Source: Sphingobium sp. (lineage in GTDB: Bacteria > Pseudomonadota > Alphaproteobacteria > Sphingomonadales > Sphingomonadaceae). From it: a stretch of 64,000 nt of DNA. Location of the stretch: positions 1-64,000 of the forward strand of contig JAGNYO010000006.1 in the NCBI GenBank assembly GCA_017984895.1. The letters are read 5' to 3'. Below are positions 54,648 to 64,000 of this stretch, one piece after another. The first letter of the stretch is position 1, and the number at the start of each line of letters is the position of its first letter. The position numbers and the translations under genes were made by a program. The notes below the pieces were generated by a model. It was not told where the DNA came from, did no database searches, and saw only the letters and a list, made by a program, of their open reading frames with translations.

Positions 54648-56552
54648 ATGAAATACCGGCCGGATATTGACGGCCTGCGCGCGATTGCTGTCCTCAGCGT
54701 CTTTGCCTATCATCTGCGGCCGGGGGCCCTCCCTGCCGGCGGGTTGGGTGTCGATATTTTCTTCGTCATATCCGGCTATCTCATTGGCGGCATCATTCTG
54801 CGGGAGAGCGATGCTGGCAACTTCTCGTTGCTGCGCTTCTACGAGCGTCGGCTAAGGCGCATCGTTCCCGCACTGCTCGCCAGCATGATTGCCGTGCTGG
54901 CAGCGTCGGCGCTTTTACTGATGCCGAATGACCTCGCAAATGGCGCTATATCGGCAGCAGCCGCACTCCTTTCTGTCTCTAACCTCTATTTTTGGCACAA
55001 AGTAGATTATTTCAATGAAGCGGCGGCGGACATGCCGCTTCTCCATACCTGGTCGTTGGGGGTAGAAGAGCAGTTCTATATCGCCGCACCGATAATACTG
55101 ATCCTGCTCGCCCGCCATGCGCGCCATCTGATGACCCCGGCGCTGGCGCTCATGCTTGGCGTCTCTCTGGCACTCAATGTCATGCAGGTGCGTCATACGC
55201 CGGTCGACGCCTTTTATCTGCCGCAGGGGCGAGCATGGGAGCTACTGGCGGGTGTGATCCTTAACCGACTGAATTTCTCTCTACTGTTCGCGCGTTGGTT
55301 TCGTGAAGCTGTGGCATGGAGCGGCATGGCACTACTGGTAATGAGCCTCATACTGCTGAGGCCTGATCTCGGGTGGCCGGGCCTGGCCGCCATACCGCCG
55401 GTGGTGGGGACAGCTCTTATCATTTGGGCAGGGCAACATGGGGATAATGGCGTTGCCCGCCTGCTGGCACTGAAACCCTTCACCTTAATCGGCCTGATCT
55501 CTTATTCGCTTTATCTGTGGCATTGGCCCGCCATCGTTTTTGCACGAGAGATTACGCTGGCGGACCAGCTTTCCAGTCGGCTGATGCTGGCTGTTGTGGC
55601 ATTCGCGTTCCTTGCCGCATGGCTTAGCTGGCGCTTTGTCGAACAACCTTTCCGCAAGTCTACAACCATGCCCGGGCGGGCGCTGCTGGCATGGACTTGC
55701 GGCGGCGCGGCGCTGGTGCTCGCGGTCTGTGCGCTCATCGTAACGGCAAAGGGCTGGCCCGGGCGTTATGATGCAGAGACGGTGCGCATCGCCGGTTTTT
55801 CCGGGGGAGCAGAAGCCAACTTATGGCGCCGCTGCATCCTGACAGAGCGGCACAAGCTGTCAGATTTTCCGGCGGACTGCCTTGACCCGCAGCCAGGCAA
55901 GCGGCCCGTTCTTTTGTTGGGAGACAGCCATGCCAACATGTTTCGCCCCGCGCTCAATGACATAGCGGGGGTCAGCGTCATGGAGGCGACCTATGCCGCA
56001 TGCGCGCCCGACGAAGCTCTCAGCGCGCAAGCTGCATCCAAGCCATGCGGGCAGTTGATCCGTAAGGCGCTTGCCGTTGCAGAGAAGCAGCAAACACGCC
56101 CTGATCTCATCGTGCTAAGCTGGCAGGTGAAGCGACTAGATCCCGCAGCTGTGCTGGCGCTGGGCAAGCGGCTGAAACGCCTCGGTATACCCATCCTCGT
56201 CATTGGCCCGACACCGGAATATAGCGTCCGTGTGCCAAAACTGCTGGCTGCGGCACGAACACGCGGCGAGCTGGATCTTCCCGCGCGCTTCTTGAGCCGC
56301 CATCTGTGGCAGAGCGATACCCGTCTTGCCCCCCTGGCTCGTCAGTTCGCCACTTATCTCTCGCCTCAAGAAGCCATGTGCGAGGAGCCTCGTCGGCGGT
56401 GCACCCTCATGGCCGGGCAGAACCCAGCCTATTACGACCGGCAGCACCTCAATGGTGATGGCGCGCGAAATCTCCTGCGCCAGATGATCAGCCAACAGTT
56501 GTCGGTCGAACAACGTGCGCGGCTCGGCTTGAGCTCTATTGCCTCAGAATAG
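54648..56552 (+). CDS. OafA/YrhL-type O-acetyltransferase with SGNH domain
   Basis: The 634-residue protein has the acyltransferase start YRPDIDGLRAIAVLSVFAYH and GLGVDIFFVISGYLIGG, about ten membrane helices to residue 370, and a C-terminal SGNH-like domain with VLLLGDSHANMFRPAL (about 420-435) and the late Asp/His region DRQHLNGDGARNLLR. It should O-acetylate a surface glycan. AAGGCGGC before ATG 54648 supports this start. Its end overlaps nine bases of the converging TonB receptor gene. Confidence 0.88.
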   Translation: MKYRPDIDGLRAIAVLSVFAYHLRPGALPAGGLGVDIFFVISGYLIGGIILRESDAGNFSLLRFYERRLRRIVPALLASMIAVLAASALLLMPNDLANGAISAAAALLSVSNLYFWHKVDYFNEAAADMPLLHTWSLGVEEQFYIAAPIILILLARHARHLMTPALALMLGVSLALNVMQVRHTPVDAFYLPQGRAWELLAGVILNRLNFSLLFARWFREAVAWSGMALLVMSLILLRPDLGWPGLAAIPPVVGTALIIWAGQHGDNGVARLLALKPFTLIGLISYSLYLWHWPAIVFAREITLADQLSSRLMLAVVAFAFLAAWLSWRFVEQPFRKSTTMPGRALLAWTCGGAALVLAVCALIVTAKGWPGRYDAETVRIAGFSGGAEANLWRRCILTERHKLSDFPADCLDPQPGKRPVLLLGDSHANMFRPALNDIAGVSVMEATYAACAPDEALSAQAASKPCGQLIRKALAVAEKQQTRPDLIVLSWQVKRLDPAAVLALGKRLKRLGIPILVIGPTPEYSVRVPKLLAAARTRGELDLPARFLSRHLWQSDTRLAPLARQFATYLSPQEAMCEEPRRRCTLMAGQNPAYYDRQHLNGDGARNLLRQMISQQLSVEQRARLGLSSIASE

Positions 56553-58895
56553 CAGCTTCCTAAGACTGATCGTCACTGTCCGCCCGAGAGGGTCAAGCTG
56601 CGCAGGGAAGTAAGTCGGTGGCGTTATTCCGTTTCCGTCCTTTACCTTTTGCCGCCTGTTGAAGATGTTATTCACGCTCATCGAAAGGCGCGTGCCGAAC
56701 AGGAAGGGGTGATCGCGCAGCACCGAAGGGATTTGTCCGATATTGGCGAACAATCGCACATTGAAAGTAGCGAGACTACTGAAACGCAAATCGCCAGCAG
56801 ATACGCCGCTAGGTTCACGCACATGCGCCGCACTCTGCCAGTTGGCGGTGAGCCACCCGCCGATCCAGCCGCGTGCATAACCCGCCTGCACCTCCACCTC
56901 GTGCCGGGGCTGTGGTGCGCCGCTGCGCAAGGCACCGCCATTGAGAAGGTCGATCTCCGGCTGCCCGGCGACAAGGGTCGCCTTCTCGGTCAGATGGATG
57001 CTGTGATAGACCGATAAGCTCAGACGTCCACCACCGCCCATGCCGCCGCCCCGGCCACCCCCCATTGCGTTACGTCCTGTGCTGACGCTGCCTGGCGCGG
57101 AAGGAGAGGTTTCCGGCCCTTGCGCCCTCTGCCCCCGTCCTTGCCCCGCACCAGCACCGCCCGGCGGGCCACCGGGAAATCGCTTGGCCATATAGGCGCG
57201 CATAGCATCAATCTGCGCCTGCGGAGTTTTCAATGTCTTGGAAAAGTTTACGCCCCAGCGCAGCACATCGCTGCGCTGCCGCGCGATATTCACTGGCCGC
57301 GCATCAACCGCGATCAGCACACCGGCACTGTCTCGTGTAAACCGGCCAGGGAAGGCTGCTTCGCTCGCTGTGGTGAGCGCAGGCAATGCTACGATGCCAT
57401 TATCCGTGCGTGTGCCGGTATAATCGAGCGACAGTGTGACGTTCGGCTTGTCAAACGGCTTCACATTCAGGCCCACACGCCATTCGAGTACGCTAGCCTT
57501 ATTCAACGACGGATTACCACCCGATGTCATCTGCACCAGCGCTGTCTGCCCACGGACATAATCGAATACCCGCACCGCGCTGGTTATGATCTGCGGATCG
57601 CCTAGTTGTTGCACAGCCGGTGCGCTTTCGGCGTCCTTGTATGATAGAACCAGCGATACCGCCTTCATCGGTGCCCAGTTGAGGCCATAGCCAAAGCGGC
57701 GCACCGTGCCGTAATCCGATAGCGTCTCTACCTGCGCATTGCCATTGAGGGAGAGTGTTCCCAGCCAAGGAGAAGCGCTATCCAGCACTGGCACGTCGAG
57801 GCTCAGTGCGCCGAGGCCGCTTGTGCGACTGAGGGAGGAAGCGGGTGCGCCGTTGTTCGAACGGCTGTCATAATTGTTCACCGTGCCGCCGATCCGCCCG
57901 GTCACAGAGACATCACCCGCAGGCAAGCGTATAAGTGGGCCATTGACGTTCATATCGCTCACTAGCACGTCGCTGTTGGTGTGTGCCTGATCGGCCGTCT
58001 GGCCCGCGGCTGGCCGGCTCGAGATCGTTCGCGCCTCGCCATGATCATAGCTTGCCGTCCATGTCCCGCGCCAGCGCCCAGCATCTCTGTTTACCGTAGA
58101 ACCTAAATGCGCGGTCTGACTGCTTATAGTCCGCGTTTGCGCACCAATGGCGCCCGTCAGCGCCCGCGTGCGGTCTGTGGTCAATGTGCCGCTGAGGCTG
58201 GCAGACAGGCGCTCGGACAGGGGACGGAAATAGCCCATGTTCATCTCGAACTGCTGTTCGGAAGCGATCAGCGAGCGTCCGTCTGTGCCCACGATGGCGA
58301 GCCCGCGCTGAGCCTCGGTTAGCATGTCAGTGCCGGTATATTCGGCGCCCAGTGTTATACGCGCGCCATTACGCACCGAGAAAAAATCAAATGCCCCACT
58401 GCCGCGCGCGCCACCGCCTTCGGTCCCCAGCCGCTGCCGCCCCTCCATTGTCCATGCACGAAAGCGTTTGCGCAGCACGAAATTGACAACCTTCTGGTCA
58501 GCTGGATAGCCATATTTGAGCGCAACCTGCTCAGGCAGAATGTCCACCCGCGCGATCGCCTCGGACGGGATGCGCTGGATCTCCTGCCTGCCCGAAACCC
58601 TATGGCCATCAAGCAGAATCAGTGGCTGTCGACTCGCCGTTCCCCGGATCTGCGGCGCAATTTCGGCGAGAATTTCCGTTACGTTGCTTGCCCCCAGCGC
58701 GCGGATATCCCCTGCGCCGAGTGTGACCTCGGGTTTGATATTCCCCAGCGCACTGCCGGGCGGGCGGGCGCCGGCTGTGACGACGATCTCCTCTTCCGCC
58801 ACTTCCTCTGTTTGCGGCAAGGAGGGCTGATCAGCTTGAGCAAAGGCAGGCGTAACCAGCATCGCAAGCCCGGTTAGCAATAGGTAGGAGCGCAT
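56544..58895 (-). CDS. TonB-dependent receptor
   Basis: The 783-residue outer-membrane protein has a signal peptide (MRSYLLLTGLAMLVTPAFAQ), a TonB-box-like EEIVVTAGARP (about residues 35-45), a plug domain with LGASNVTEILAEIAPQIRGT and RVDILPEQVALKYGYPADQK, and a beta-barrel ending VTISLRKLLF with the terminal phenylalanine. A Gly/Arg/Pro-rich insertion of about 50 residues (about 570-620) interrupts the barrel. It may import a ligand that is not identifiable. It lies alone next to valS and a convergent acyltransferase gene. Confidence 0.86.
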   Translation of the reverse strand: MRSYLLLTGLAMLVTPAFAQADQPSLPQTEEVAEEEIVVTAGARPPGSALGNIKPEVTLGAGDIRALGASNVTEILAEIAPQIRGTASRQPLILLDGHRVSGRQEIQRIPSEAIARVDILPEQVALKYGYPADQKVVNFVLRKRFRAWTMEGRQRLGTEGGGARGSGAFDFFSVRNGARITLGAEYTGTDMLTEAQRGLAIVGTDGRSLIASEQQFEMNMGYFRPLSERLSASLSGTLTTDRTRALTGAIGAQTRTISSQTAHLGSTVNRDAGRWRGTWTASYDHGEARTISSRPAAGQTADQAHTNSDVLVSDMNVNGPLIRLPAGDVSVTGRIGGTVNNYDSRSNNGAPASSLSRTSGLGALSLDVPVLDSASPWLGTLSLNGNAQVETLSDYGTVRRFGYGLNWAPMKAVSLVLSYKDAESAPAVQQLGDPQIITSAVRVFDYVRGQTALVQMTSGGNPSLNKASVLEWRVGLNVKPFDKPNVTLSLDYTGTRTDNGIVALPALTTASEAAFPGRFTRDSAGVLIAVDARPVNIARQRSDVLRWGVNFSKTLKTPQAQIDAMRAYMAKRFPGGPPGGAGAGQGRGQRAQGPETSPSAPGSVSTGRNAMGGGRGGGMGGGGRLSLSVYHSIHLTEKATLVAGQPEIDLLNGGALRSGAPQPRHEVEVQAGYARGWIGGWLTANWQSAAHVREPSGVSAGDLRFSSLATFNVRLFANIGQIPSVLRDHPFLFGTRLSMSVNNIFNRRQKVKDGNGITPPTYFPAQLDPLGRTVTISLRKLLF

Positions 58896-58962
58896 GGATT
58901 AGCATATCCCATATGTAAGGACTGGCATACGGCAGGCACGACGCCCACTATGGTATGTAGGG

Positions 58963-58981
58963 GCGGGTTAATGAACCGCCG
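58963..58981 (-). terminator. Possible weak hairpin behind valS
   Basis: GGCGGGTT and AACCGCC form a short imperfect stem around AATG in the 112-base gap between valS (ends 59008) and the TonB receptor start. There is no T run, so the call is weak. Confidence 0.25.
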
Positions 58982-59007
58982 CTGACCCACGATTGTGTCT
59001 CTGTGCC

Positions 59008-61836
59008 TCAGCCCAACCGCGCCAGCGCCACCGCAAGACGTTCCGCCTCCGCAGATTTTTCAGCATGGTCTGCGCGTGCCTTCTCCACGGCTTCCGCCTT
59101 GGCCTTCTCGACGAAAGCCGGGTTGGCGAGGCGAGCTTCGAGCGATTTCGCTTCCTTGGTGACGGCCTCGAGCGCCTTGGCGAGACGGGCCTTTTCGGCT
59201 GCGATGTCGACCACGCCTTCGAGAGGGATTACATAGGTCAAGCCATCAACTGTAAGCTGAGCAGCACCACGGCTGGCTACCAAACGCATTTCTGCATCAT
59301 CGCTGTCGCTAATGCCAACGGTCTGCCGGATGCCACTATGGCCTATAACCTCGATTACAGAAACCCGTGCAAGGCGTTGTATAATAGGTTCATTTTTGCG
59401 ATGCCTATCATCCAACATTCGGTTTTCGATTTCGACGATTAAAGGCACCTTCACACTAGGAGGCACACCTAATTCCGTCCGCGTCGCCCTCACCTCACTC
59501 ACCAGTTTGATGAGCCATTCCACTTCAGCCTTCGCCTCGGCATCAACACTCGCACTCGGCTCGGGCCACTTGGCGACGATCAGATCATACTGCCGCTCAC
59601 CCAACGCGTGCCATAGCTCCTCGGTGATGAACGGCATGAACGGGTGCAGCATGACGAGAATCTGATCGAGCACCCAGCCCGCAACCTGCTTTGTCTCCTC
59701 GTCCAGCGCGCCCTTGATCAGCTCCAGATACCAGTCGCAGAACTGATCCCACACGAAGTGATAGATCGCGTTCGCCGCCGCATCGAAGCGCAGATCGGCC
59801 AGCGCCTTGTCCAGCGCCGCGACGGTTTCCACCACCTCGCCGATGATCCATTTATTTACCGCGAGTGTGGCCATGGGCGCGGTGATGGATTGAGACGCAC
59901 CAATGCCATTGCTCATCGCAAAGCGGGTTGCGTTCCATAGCTTGGTCGCGAAGTTGCGATAGCCCTCGACCCGCTTTTCATCCATCTTCACATCGCGGCC
60001 CTGGCTCTCCATCGCCGCCATGAAGAAGCGCAGGGCATCCGCGCCATATTGGTCAATTAAGCCGAGCGGATCGACGACATTGCCCTTGGATTTGGACATT
60101 TTCTGCCCATCCGCCGCACGCACGAGGCCATGGAGGTAGAGGCGCTTCCAAGGGACATCATTCATAAAGTGGATGCCCTGCATCGCCATGCGCGCATTCC
60201 AGAAAAACAGGATATCGAACCCGGAAATCAGCAGATCGTTGGGATAATGGCGACTGACCAGCGGCGCGTTTTCATCGGGCCAACCCAGAGTCGCGAACGG
60301 CCAGAGAGCGGATGAGAACCATGTGTCGAGAACGTCGGGATCGCGGTATAGCCTGATTGAATCCGGATTAAGAAAAGGCGTTGCGTCAGCGCTTGTAGGA
60401 TCAAAGAAACTGATCTGATCGAATTGGCAACCATTTGAGCGGTAATAGCTCGCTGCTGCTTGAGATGCCTCTATCTCATCCACACCGACAAATACAACGC
60501 GATCAGTATCCTTAGCTTGCTCATTCACTTGCTTGGCTGTTGGCCCATACCAAGCCGGTATCCGGTGCCCCCACCACAACTGCCGCGAGACGCACCATGG
60601 CTGGATATTCTCCATCCAGTTGAAATACGTCTTTTCCCAGCTTTTCGGCACGATCTCGATTGCACCGGATTTCACCGCCTCGATCGCGGGCTTTGCCAGC
60701 GTCGCCGCGTCCAAATACCATTGGTCGGTCAGCCACGGCTCGATAACGACGCCTGAACGGTCGCCATAGGGCGTCTGGATCACGCGGTCCTCGATCAGCT
60801 CCAGCATACCTGCCGCTTCCAATGCCGCGACAAGGGCATTTCGCGCCTGGAACCGATCAAGACCGATATAATCCGCTGGAATGAGTCCATCCGCCGTCTG
60901 TTGCACCTTCGCATCAGCATCGAGCATGTTGAGCATATTACCCGCAGCGATCCCGGCCCGCTTACCCACCTCGAAGTCGTTGAAATCATGCCCCGGCGTG
61001 ATCTTGACCGCACCACTGCCCAATTCCGGGTCCGCATGGTCGTCCGCCACGATGGGGATACGCCGCCCGGTTATCGGCAGCTCGATGAACATGCCGATGA
61101 CCGAGCTATAGCGCGGGTCCGCACCATTTACCGCCACCGCCATGTCCGCGAGCATCGTCTCGGGTCGGGTGGTGGCGACGACGATATGATCGCGCCCGTC
61201 GCTGAGCGTCACACCATCTGCCAGCGGATAGCGGAAGTGCCAGAATTTGCCCTGCACCTCGCGCGTTTCCACCTCAAGGTCTGAGATCGCGGTCTTAAGG
61301 CCGGGGTCCCAATTCACCAGCCGCTTGTCGCGATAGATCAGGCCTTCGTTAAACAGGTCGACAAACACCTTGGTCACCGCGCGGGTGAAATGCGGGTCCA
61401 TCGTGAACTGCTCGCGCGACCAGTCCATTGAACAGCCCAGCCGACGCAACTGCCCGGTGATCGTGCCGCCGCTCTCCGCCTTCCATTCCCACACCTTGTC
61501 GATAAACGCTTCGCGCGAGAAATCGGTGCGTTTTTGACCCTGCGCGTTCAATTGACGCTCTACCACCATCTGCGTTGCGATGCCGGCATGATCGGTGCCG
61601 ACTACCCACAGCGCATCCTTGCCGCGCAGCCGCTCGTAACGGATCATGATATCCTGCAGCGTGTTGTCGAGCGCATGGCCGATGTGCAGGCTGCCAGTTA
61701 CATTGGGGGGCGGGTTGACTATCGTGAAGGGCAGCGCTTCTGGGCGCTCTGGCCGGAAAAGGCCGTTCGCCTCCCAATGCTGATACCAGCGCGCCTCAAT
61801 GGAGGCGGGATCAAATGTTTTCGCAAGCTCGGTCAT
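59008..61836 (-). CDS. valS: Valyl-tRNA synthetase
   Basis: The 942-residue class I enzyme charges tRNA-Val and edits threonine. HIGH is [15 protein letters not shown] (about residues 44-58), the editing domain lies at about 190-330, KMSKS is [14 protein letters not shown] (about 575), and the C-terminal coiled coil has [20 protein letters not shown]. Two stretches, about 59280-59460 and 60350-60545, are much less GC-rich than the rest. It follows popZ on the same strand. Confidence 0.97.
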   Translation of the reverse strand: MTELAKTFDPASIEARWYQHWEANGLFRPERPEALPFTIVNPPPNVTGSLHIGHALDNTLQDIMIRYERLRGKDALWVVGTDHAGIATQMVVERQLNAQGQKRTDFSREAFIDKVWEWKAESGGTITGQLRRLGCSMDWSREQFTMDPHFTRAVTKVFVDLFNEGLIYRDKRLVNWDPGLKTAISDLEVETREVQGKFWHFRYPLADGVTLSDGRDHIVVATTRPETMLADMAVAVNGADPRYSSVIGMFIELPITGRRIPIVADDHADPELGSGAVKITPGHDFNDFEVGKRAGIAAGNMLNMLDADAKVQQTADGLIPADYIGLDRFQARNALVAALEAAGMLELIEDRVIQTPYGDRSGVVIEPWLTDQWYLDAATLAKPAIEAVKSGAIEIVPKSWEKTYFNWMENIQPWCVSRQLWWGHRIPAWYGPTAKQVNEQAKDTDRVVFVGVDEIEASQAAASYYRSNGCQFDQISFFDPTSADATPFLNPDSIRLYRDPDVLDTWFSSALWPFATLGWPDENAPLVSRHYPNDLLISGFDILFFWNARMAMQGIHFMNDVPWKRLYLHGLVRAADGQKMSKSKGNVVDPLGLIDQYGADALRFFMAAMESQGRDVKMDEKRVEGYRNFATKLWNATRFAMSNGIGASQSITAPMATLAVNKWIIGEVVETVAALDKALADLRFDAAANAIYHFVWDQFCDWYLELIKGALDEETKQVAGWVLDQILVMLHPFMPFITEELWHALGERQYDLIVAKWPEPSASVDAEAKAEVEWLIKLVSEVRATRTELGVPPSVKVPLIVEIENRMLDDRHRKNEPIIQRLARVSVIEVIGHSGIRQTVGISDSDDAEMRLVASRGAAQLTVDGLTYVIPLEGVVDIAAEKARLAKALEAVTKEAKSLEARLANPAFVEKAKAEAVEKARADHAEKSAEAERLAVALARLG

Positions 61837-61901
61837 CGACCAAAGCCAATAACGCTTATGCTCCGCAGGTCAATTCGCGGATGCAGCAACTGGATATGCG
61901 A

Positions 61902-62567
61902 TTACAGTGAGCGCCCGGTGATCCGCGCTATTTCTTTCGCCACCATACCTTCGACGAGGCGCGGAAGATTAGCGTCCAGCCACTCCTTCATCATCGGGCG
62001 GAGCATTTCGCGCACCAACCCTTCAAGGGTGTTGTCTGCCGCTTCCGGTTCGCTCGGCTTTACCAGAAGCGAGCTGAGCGCAGCGAGCGAGGAGCGGGCG
62101 GCGGCCTCGCTCTCTGACGAGACGATGCTGGCGGCAGGCGCAGGGCTGGCGGCGGGTTGCTGCGCCGCAGGTGCGAGCGTAACCGGCTCGGGCGATGTCT
62201 GTTTCATATCTTCCGCCAGTTCAAATTCATCGGCAAGATGCAGCGAGGTGTCGCTTACCAACTCATCAAGATCGAGGGTGTTTTCCATGTGGATGGCAAT
62301 TTCTTCGGCCTTGGGAAGTTGGCCGACCTTGGGCATTTCCTCGGTCAGTTCCAACACCTCGTCGACGTAGGAAGAGGCGGCGACGCCGTCATCGGCGTCT
62401 TTGGCGAGGCTGGCGACCACGGCCTTGCGGTGCGATTCGCGCTCAGAGGCGCGGCGCCGCTCCGTTTTTGGCTCCCTGCGCACTGGCGCATCGCCATCCT
62501 CAGCAATTATCCGTTTGATAGAAGAGAGAATTTCCTCCATCGACGGTTCCTTGCTCATATCGCCCAT
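61902..62567 (-). CDS. popZ: PopZ-like polar organising protein (DUF2497)
   Basis: The 221-residue protein has the short N-terminal helix MSKEPSMEEILSSIKRIIAE (about residues 4-23), an acidic and proline-rich middle, and the C-terminal oligomerisation helices EGLVREMLRPMMKEWLDANL and PRLVEGMVAKEIARI, the PopZ/DUF2497 layout. PopZ gathers parS/ParB and cell-cycle proteins at the poles in Caulobacter. AGGTGA six to seven bases before ATG 62567 supports this start. It lies directly before valS, a conserved order. Confidence 0.87.
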   Translation of the reverse strand: MGDMSKEPSMEEILSSIKRIIAEDGDAPVRREPKTERRRASERESHRKAVVASLAKDADDGVAASSYVDEVLELTEEMPKVGQLPKAEEIAIHMENTLDLDELVSDTSLHLADEFELAEDMKQTSPEPVTLAPAAQQPAASPAPAASIVSSESEAAARSSLAALSSLLVKPSEPEAADNTLEGLVREMLRPMMKEWLDANLPRLVEGMVAKEIARITGRSL

Positions 62568-62674
62568 TTCTTGATCACCTAACTGCCCCCGCCCCCGCGA
62601 TTGGAGGCACATTGACATGGTTAAAATCTGTGTCAAGCGCGCTCAACGGGAAGAGTTTACGCGCCTTTTACATA

Positions 62675-62690
62675 TTCGTCAAAAGACGAA
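62675..62690 (-). terminator. Hairpin overlapping the pcm stop codon
   Basis: TTCGTC (62675-62680) and GACGAA (62685-62690) form a perfect 6-bp hairpin around AAAA, with the pcm stop codon inside. On the minus strand it is followed by TATGTAAAAGG rather than a T run, so it may only modulate transcription into popZ. Confidence 0.3.
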
Positions 62691-63266
62691 ACCGGCTTTT
62701 TCCGCTTCCAATCCCTGCACACGCACCATTTCCATATCGGCGAGGGTGACAAAGCCGAGCTTGCCGCCCACCTTTTGGCCTCTGGCGAGCCGCGTAACGC
62801 CCCGCTCCAGCAACCCGGTGACGACCCGCCCGCCCTCAGCCAGTTGCGTGCCCAGCTCCGCCGGAAAGGCGTCAATCGCGCCATCGATCACGATAACATC
62901 ATAGGGCGCCCGCCGCGCGTCACCCTTGGCGGGGTTGGCCTTCACGGCCACGGCATCCACGCCCATCGCGGCCAGCAGCGCGGCCGTATAGCCCGTGCTA
63001 TCCCCCAGCAGCAGCACCTTTTCCCCGGCGGTTATCTGCGCAGCGGTGAGCAGGCGCCCGGTGGCGAGCGGCGGGTTCATTGCACCGCCATCCGCCAGCG
63101 GGATCGGCCGGTCGATATAGCATGTGTCGCGCCGGGCCGTGGGCACGAACTCCTCCCGCGCGACGGACGCCATTGCGGCTATGACGGCAGGGTCGTTGAC
63201 ATCGCTGGTGCGAAGCTGGCTTGCCACCATGGCGGCGCGCATTGCCGCGAAATCGACCTTGCTCAT
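62679..63266 (-). CDS. pcm: Protein-L-isoaspartate O-methyltransferase family protein
   Basis: The 195-residue protein has the PIMT core: AAMRAAMVASQLRTSDVND at the start, EFVPTARRDTCYIDRPIPL, NPPLATGRLLTAAQITAGEK and the S-adenosylmethionine loop VLLLGDSTGYTAALLAAM (about residues 84-101). It should methylate damaged aspartyl residues, though alphaproteobacterial copies next to popZ are often shorter than true PCMT, as here. It is upstream of popZ and valS on the same strand. In related genomes a tolC gene usually lies between them, but none is present. Confidence 0.83.
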   Translation of the reverse strand: MSKVDFAAMRAAMVASQLRTSDVNDPAVIAAMASVAREEFVPTARRDTCYIDRPIPLADGGAMNPPLATGRLLTAAQITAGEKVLLLGDSTGYTAALLAAMGVDAVAVKANPAKGDARRAPYDVIVIDGAIDAFPAELGTQLAEGGRVVTGLLERGVTRLARGQKVGGKLGFVTLADMEMVRVQGLEAEKAGFVF

Positions 63267-63427
63267 ATTGCCTCCCGAATCGCGGCGGCGGGCCGCGCCT
63301 GTTACTGACCAAGCCCTCTAGTCCAACGATCCCGCCTTCGTCCAGCCCGCTCCGCCTTCCAGCCGCCCGTGGGGCATGCTGGCGTGACGTTGTGCGGCGG
63401 TGCGCACAGGCGCATCTTATCCGAAAT

Positions 63428-63442
63428 GCGCCAAAGCGGCGC
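63428..63442 (-). terminator. Possible terminator behind the hydroxybutyrate dehydrogenase gene
   Basis: GCGCC (63428-63432) pairs with GGCGC (63438-63442) around an AAAGC loop. On the minus strand it is followed by ATTTCGG. The stem is short; strength is uncertain. Confidence 0.3.
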
Positions 63443-63461
63443 GCTGCGGATCGCTAACTTT

Positions 63462-64000
63462 CTATTGCGCGGTCCAGCCGCCATCGACGGATATATTCGC
63501 GCCGGTGATGTTCGCCGCAGCGTCCGAGCATAGGAACAGCGCGGTCGCCGCCACCTGCTCGACCGTGACGAACTGTTTGGTCGGCTGCCCGGCGAGGAGC
63601 ACATCGTTCATTACCTGCTCGCGCGTCATGCCCCGCGCCTTCATCGTATCGGGGATCTGGTTTTCCACCAGCGGGGTCCAGACATAACCGGGCGAGATGC
63701 AGTTGGCGGTAATGCCATAAGCCGCGGTTTCCAGCGCGATCGTCTTGGTAAGCCCTGCCAGGCCGTGTTTGGCGGTGACATAGGCACTCTTGAACGGCGA
63801 TGCGGTGAGCGAATGGGCGGAGGCTGTCTGGATGATCCGGCCCCATTTGCGCTGCTTCATGAAAGGAATGGCTAACCGCGACGTATGAAACGCGGAGGTG
63901 AGATTGAGGGCAATGATGAGATCCCATTTCTCGACCGGGAACTCCTCGACCGGCGCAACATATTGCGTGCCGGCGTTGTTGATGAGGATGTCCACCCCGC
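63462..64000 (-). CDS. bdhA: 3-hydroxybutyrate dehydrogenase, C-terminal part (cut by window edge)
   Basis: The visible 179 residues are a short-chain dehydrogenase: MDILINNAGTQYVAPVEEFP, RIIQTASAHSLTASPFKSAY with the catalytic Ser, SAYVTAKHGLAG with Tyr-x-x-x-Lys, and the end ITGANISVDGGWTAQ. The stretch QIPDTMKARGMTREQVMNDV is characteristic of D-3-hydroxybutyrate dehydrogenase, which links acetoacetate and 3-hydroxybutyrate in PHB use. The N-terminal NAD-binding part lies beyond position 64000. Confidence 0.88.
   Translation of the reverse strand, partial: GVDILINNAGTQYVAPVEEFPVEKWDLIIALNLTSAFHTSRLAIPFMKQRKWGRIIQTASAHSLTASPFKSAYVTAKHGLAGLTKTIALETAAYGITANCISPGYVWTPLVENQIPDTMKARGMTREQVMNDVLLAGQPTKQFVTVEQVAATALFLCSDAAANITGANISVDGGWTAQ

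Noticed and set aside
1..64000. tRNA, rRNA, CRISPR, insertion sequence or prophage genes
   Set aside because: I looked for T-loop patterns, regular short repeats and transposase or integrase motifs and found none that could be supported.

Overview
The window reads as chromosomal backbone of a GC-rich alphaproteobacterium, most likely a sphingomonad (order Sphingomonadales; genus not resolved). Supporting signs are a class I lysyl-tRNA synthetase, the gene pairs popZ-valS and rpmF-plsX-fabH-ihfA-merR, an exosortase-A-associated glycosyltransferase and O-glycosylation ligase, an SOS box of the alphaproteobacterial type (GAAC-N7-GAAC), many TonB-type outer-membrane functions, and several dispersed palindromic repeats. 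I see no rRNA, tRNA, CRISPR array, transposase or prophage gene. Almost all of the sequence is coding, on both strands.

Layout. 1-342 is an AT-rich stretch with no convincing gene. 343-5684: FKBP prolyl isomerase, rpsU, an orphan 2Fe-2S oxidoreductase subunit overlapping a prolyl-4-hydroxylase-like oxygenase, an RcnB-like periplasmic protein, class I lysS and a PilZ protein. 5850-9247: XPD/DinG-type helicase and a SixA-type phosphatase. 9252-12351 (minus): merR, ihfA, fabH, plsX, rpmF. 12502-15058: DUF1801 protein, metallo-beta-lactamase-fold hydrolase and an S24/XRE repressor, divergent from a tiny helix-turn-helix protein and an unknown protein. 15306-20076: an unknown membrane protein and the exosortase-associated polysaccharide genes. 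20088-24318: DUF2946, a TonB receptor broken by one in-frame TAA, and a PepSY protein with a His/Met-rich segment, probably a metal (copper?) uptake set. 24307-26892: gamma-glutamylcyclotransferase-like protein, SOS-regulated Y-family polymerase, alpha carbonic anhydrase. 26931-33406: typA, cupin, dapE, diguanylate cyclase, purE-purK, folA. 33445-39442: alpha/beta hydrolase, ribF-ileS-lspA and a lipoprotein. 39465-44678: ung, a GNAT / cupin-JmjC / GNAT island and a ferredoxin-NADP reductase-like flavoprotein. 44814-56552: GGDEF-EAL-PilZ protein, CsgG-like protein, lepA, an aminotransferase that appears to start at CTG, MlaA, a CHASE4 chemoreceptor-like protein and an OafA-type acyltransferase. 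56544-64000 (minus): TonB receptor, valS, popZ, pcm and a 3-hydroxybutyrate dehydrogenase cut by the window edge.

How the parts fit. The housekeeping blocks are classic: fatty-acid and phospholipid initiation (plsX, fabH), purine and folate synthesis (purE, purK, folA), lysine/peptidoglycan precursor supply (dapE), FMN/FAD synthesis with lipoprotein maturation (ribF-ileS-lspA), and translation GTPases (typA, lepA). Cell-surface and envelope functions are spread between them: exosortase-linked glycan assembly, two acyltransferases, MlaA, a CsgG-like protein and TonB receptors. Cyclic-di-GMP functions recur three times (PilZ, GGDEF, GGDEF-EAL-PilZ).

The observations most worth a second look are the nonsense codon in the TonB receptor, the CTG start after lepA, the SOS box lying inside a promoter spacer, the repressor/operator/tiny-HTH locus at 13.6-15.1 kb, the GNAT-dioxygenase-GNAT island at 40-43 kb, and matching low-GC islands inside ileS and valS. 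No function was verified by database search; family names come from recognised motifs and gene order.
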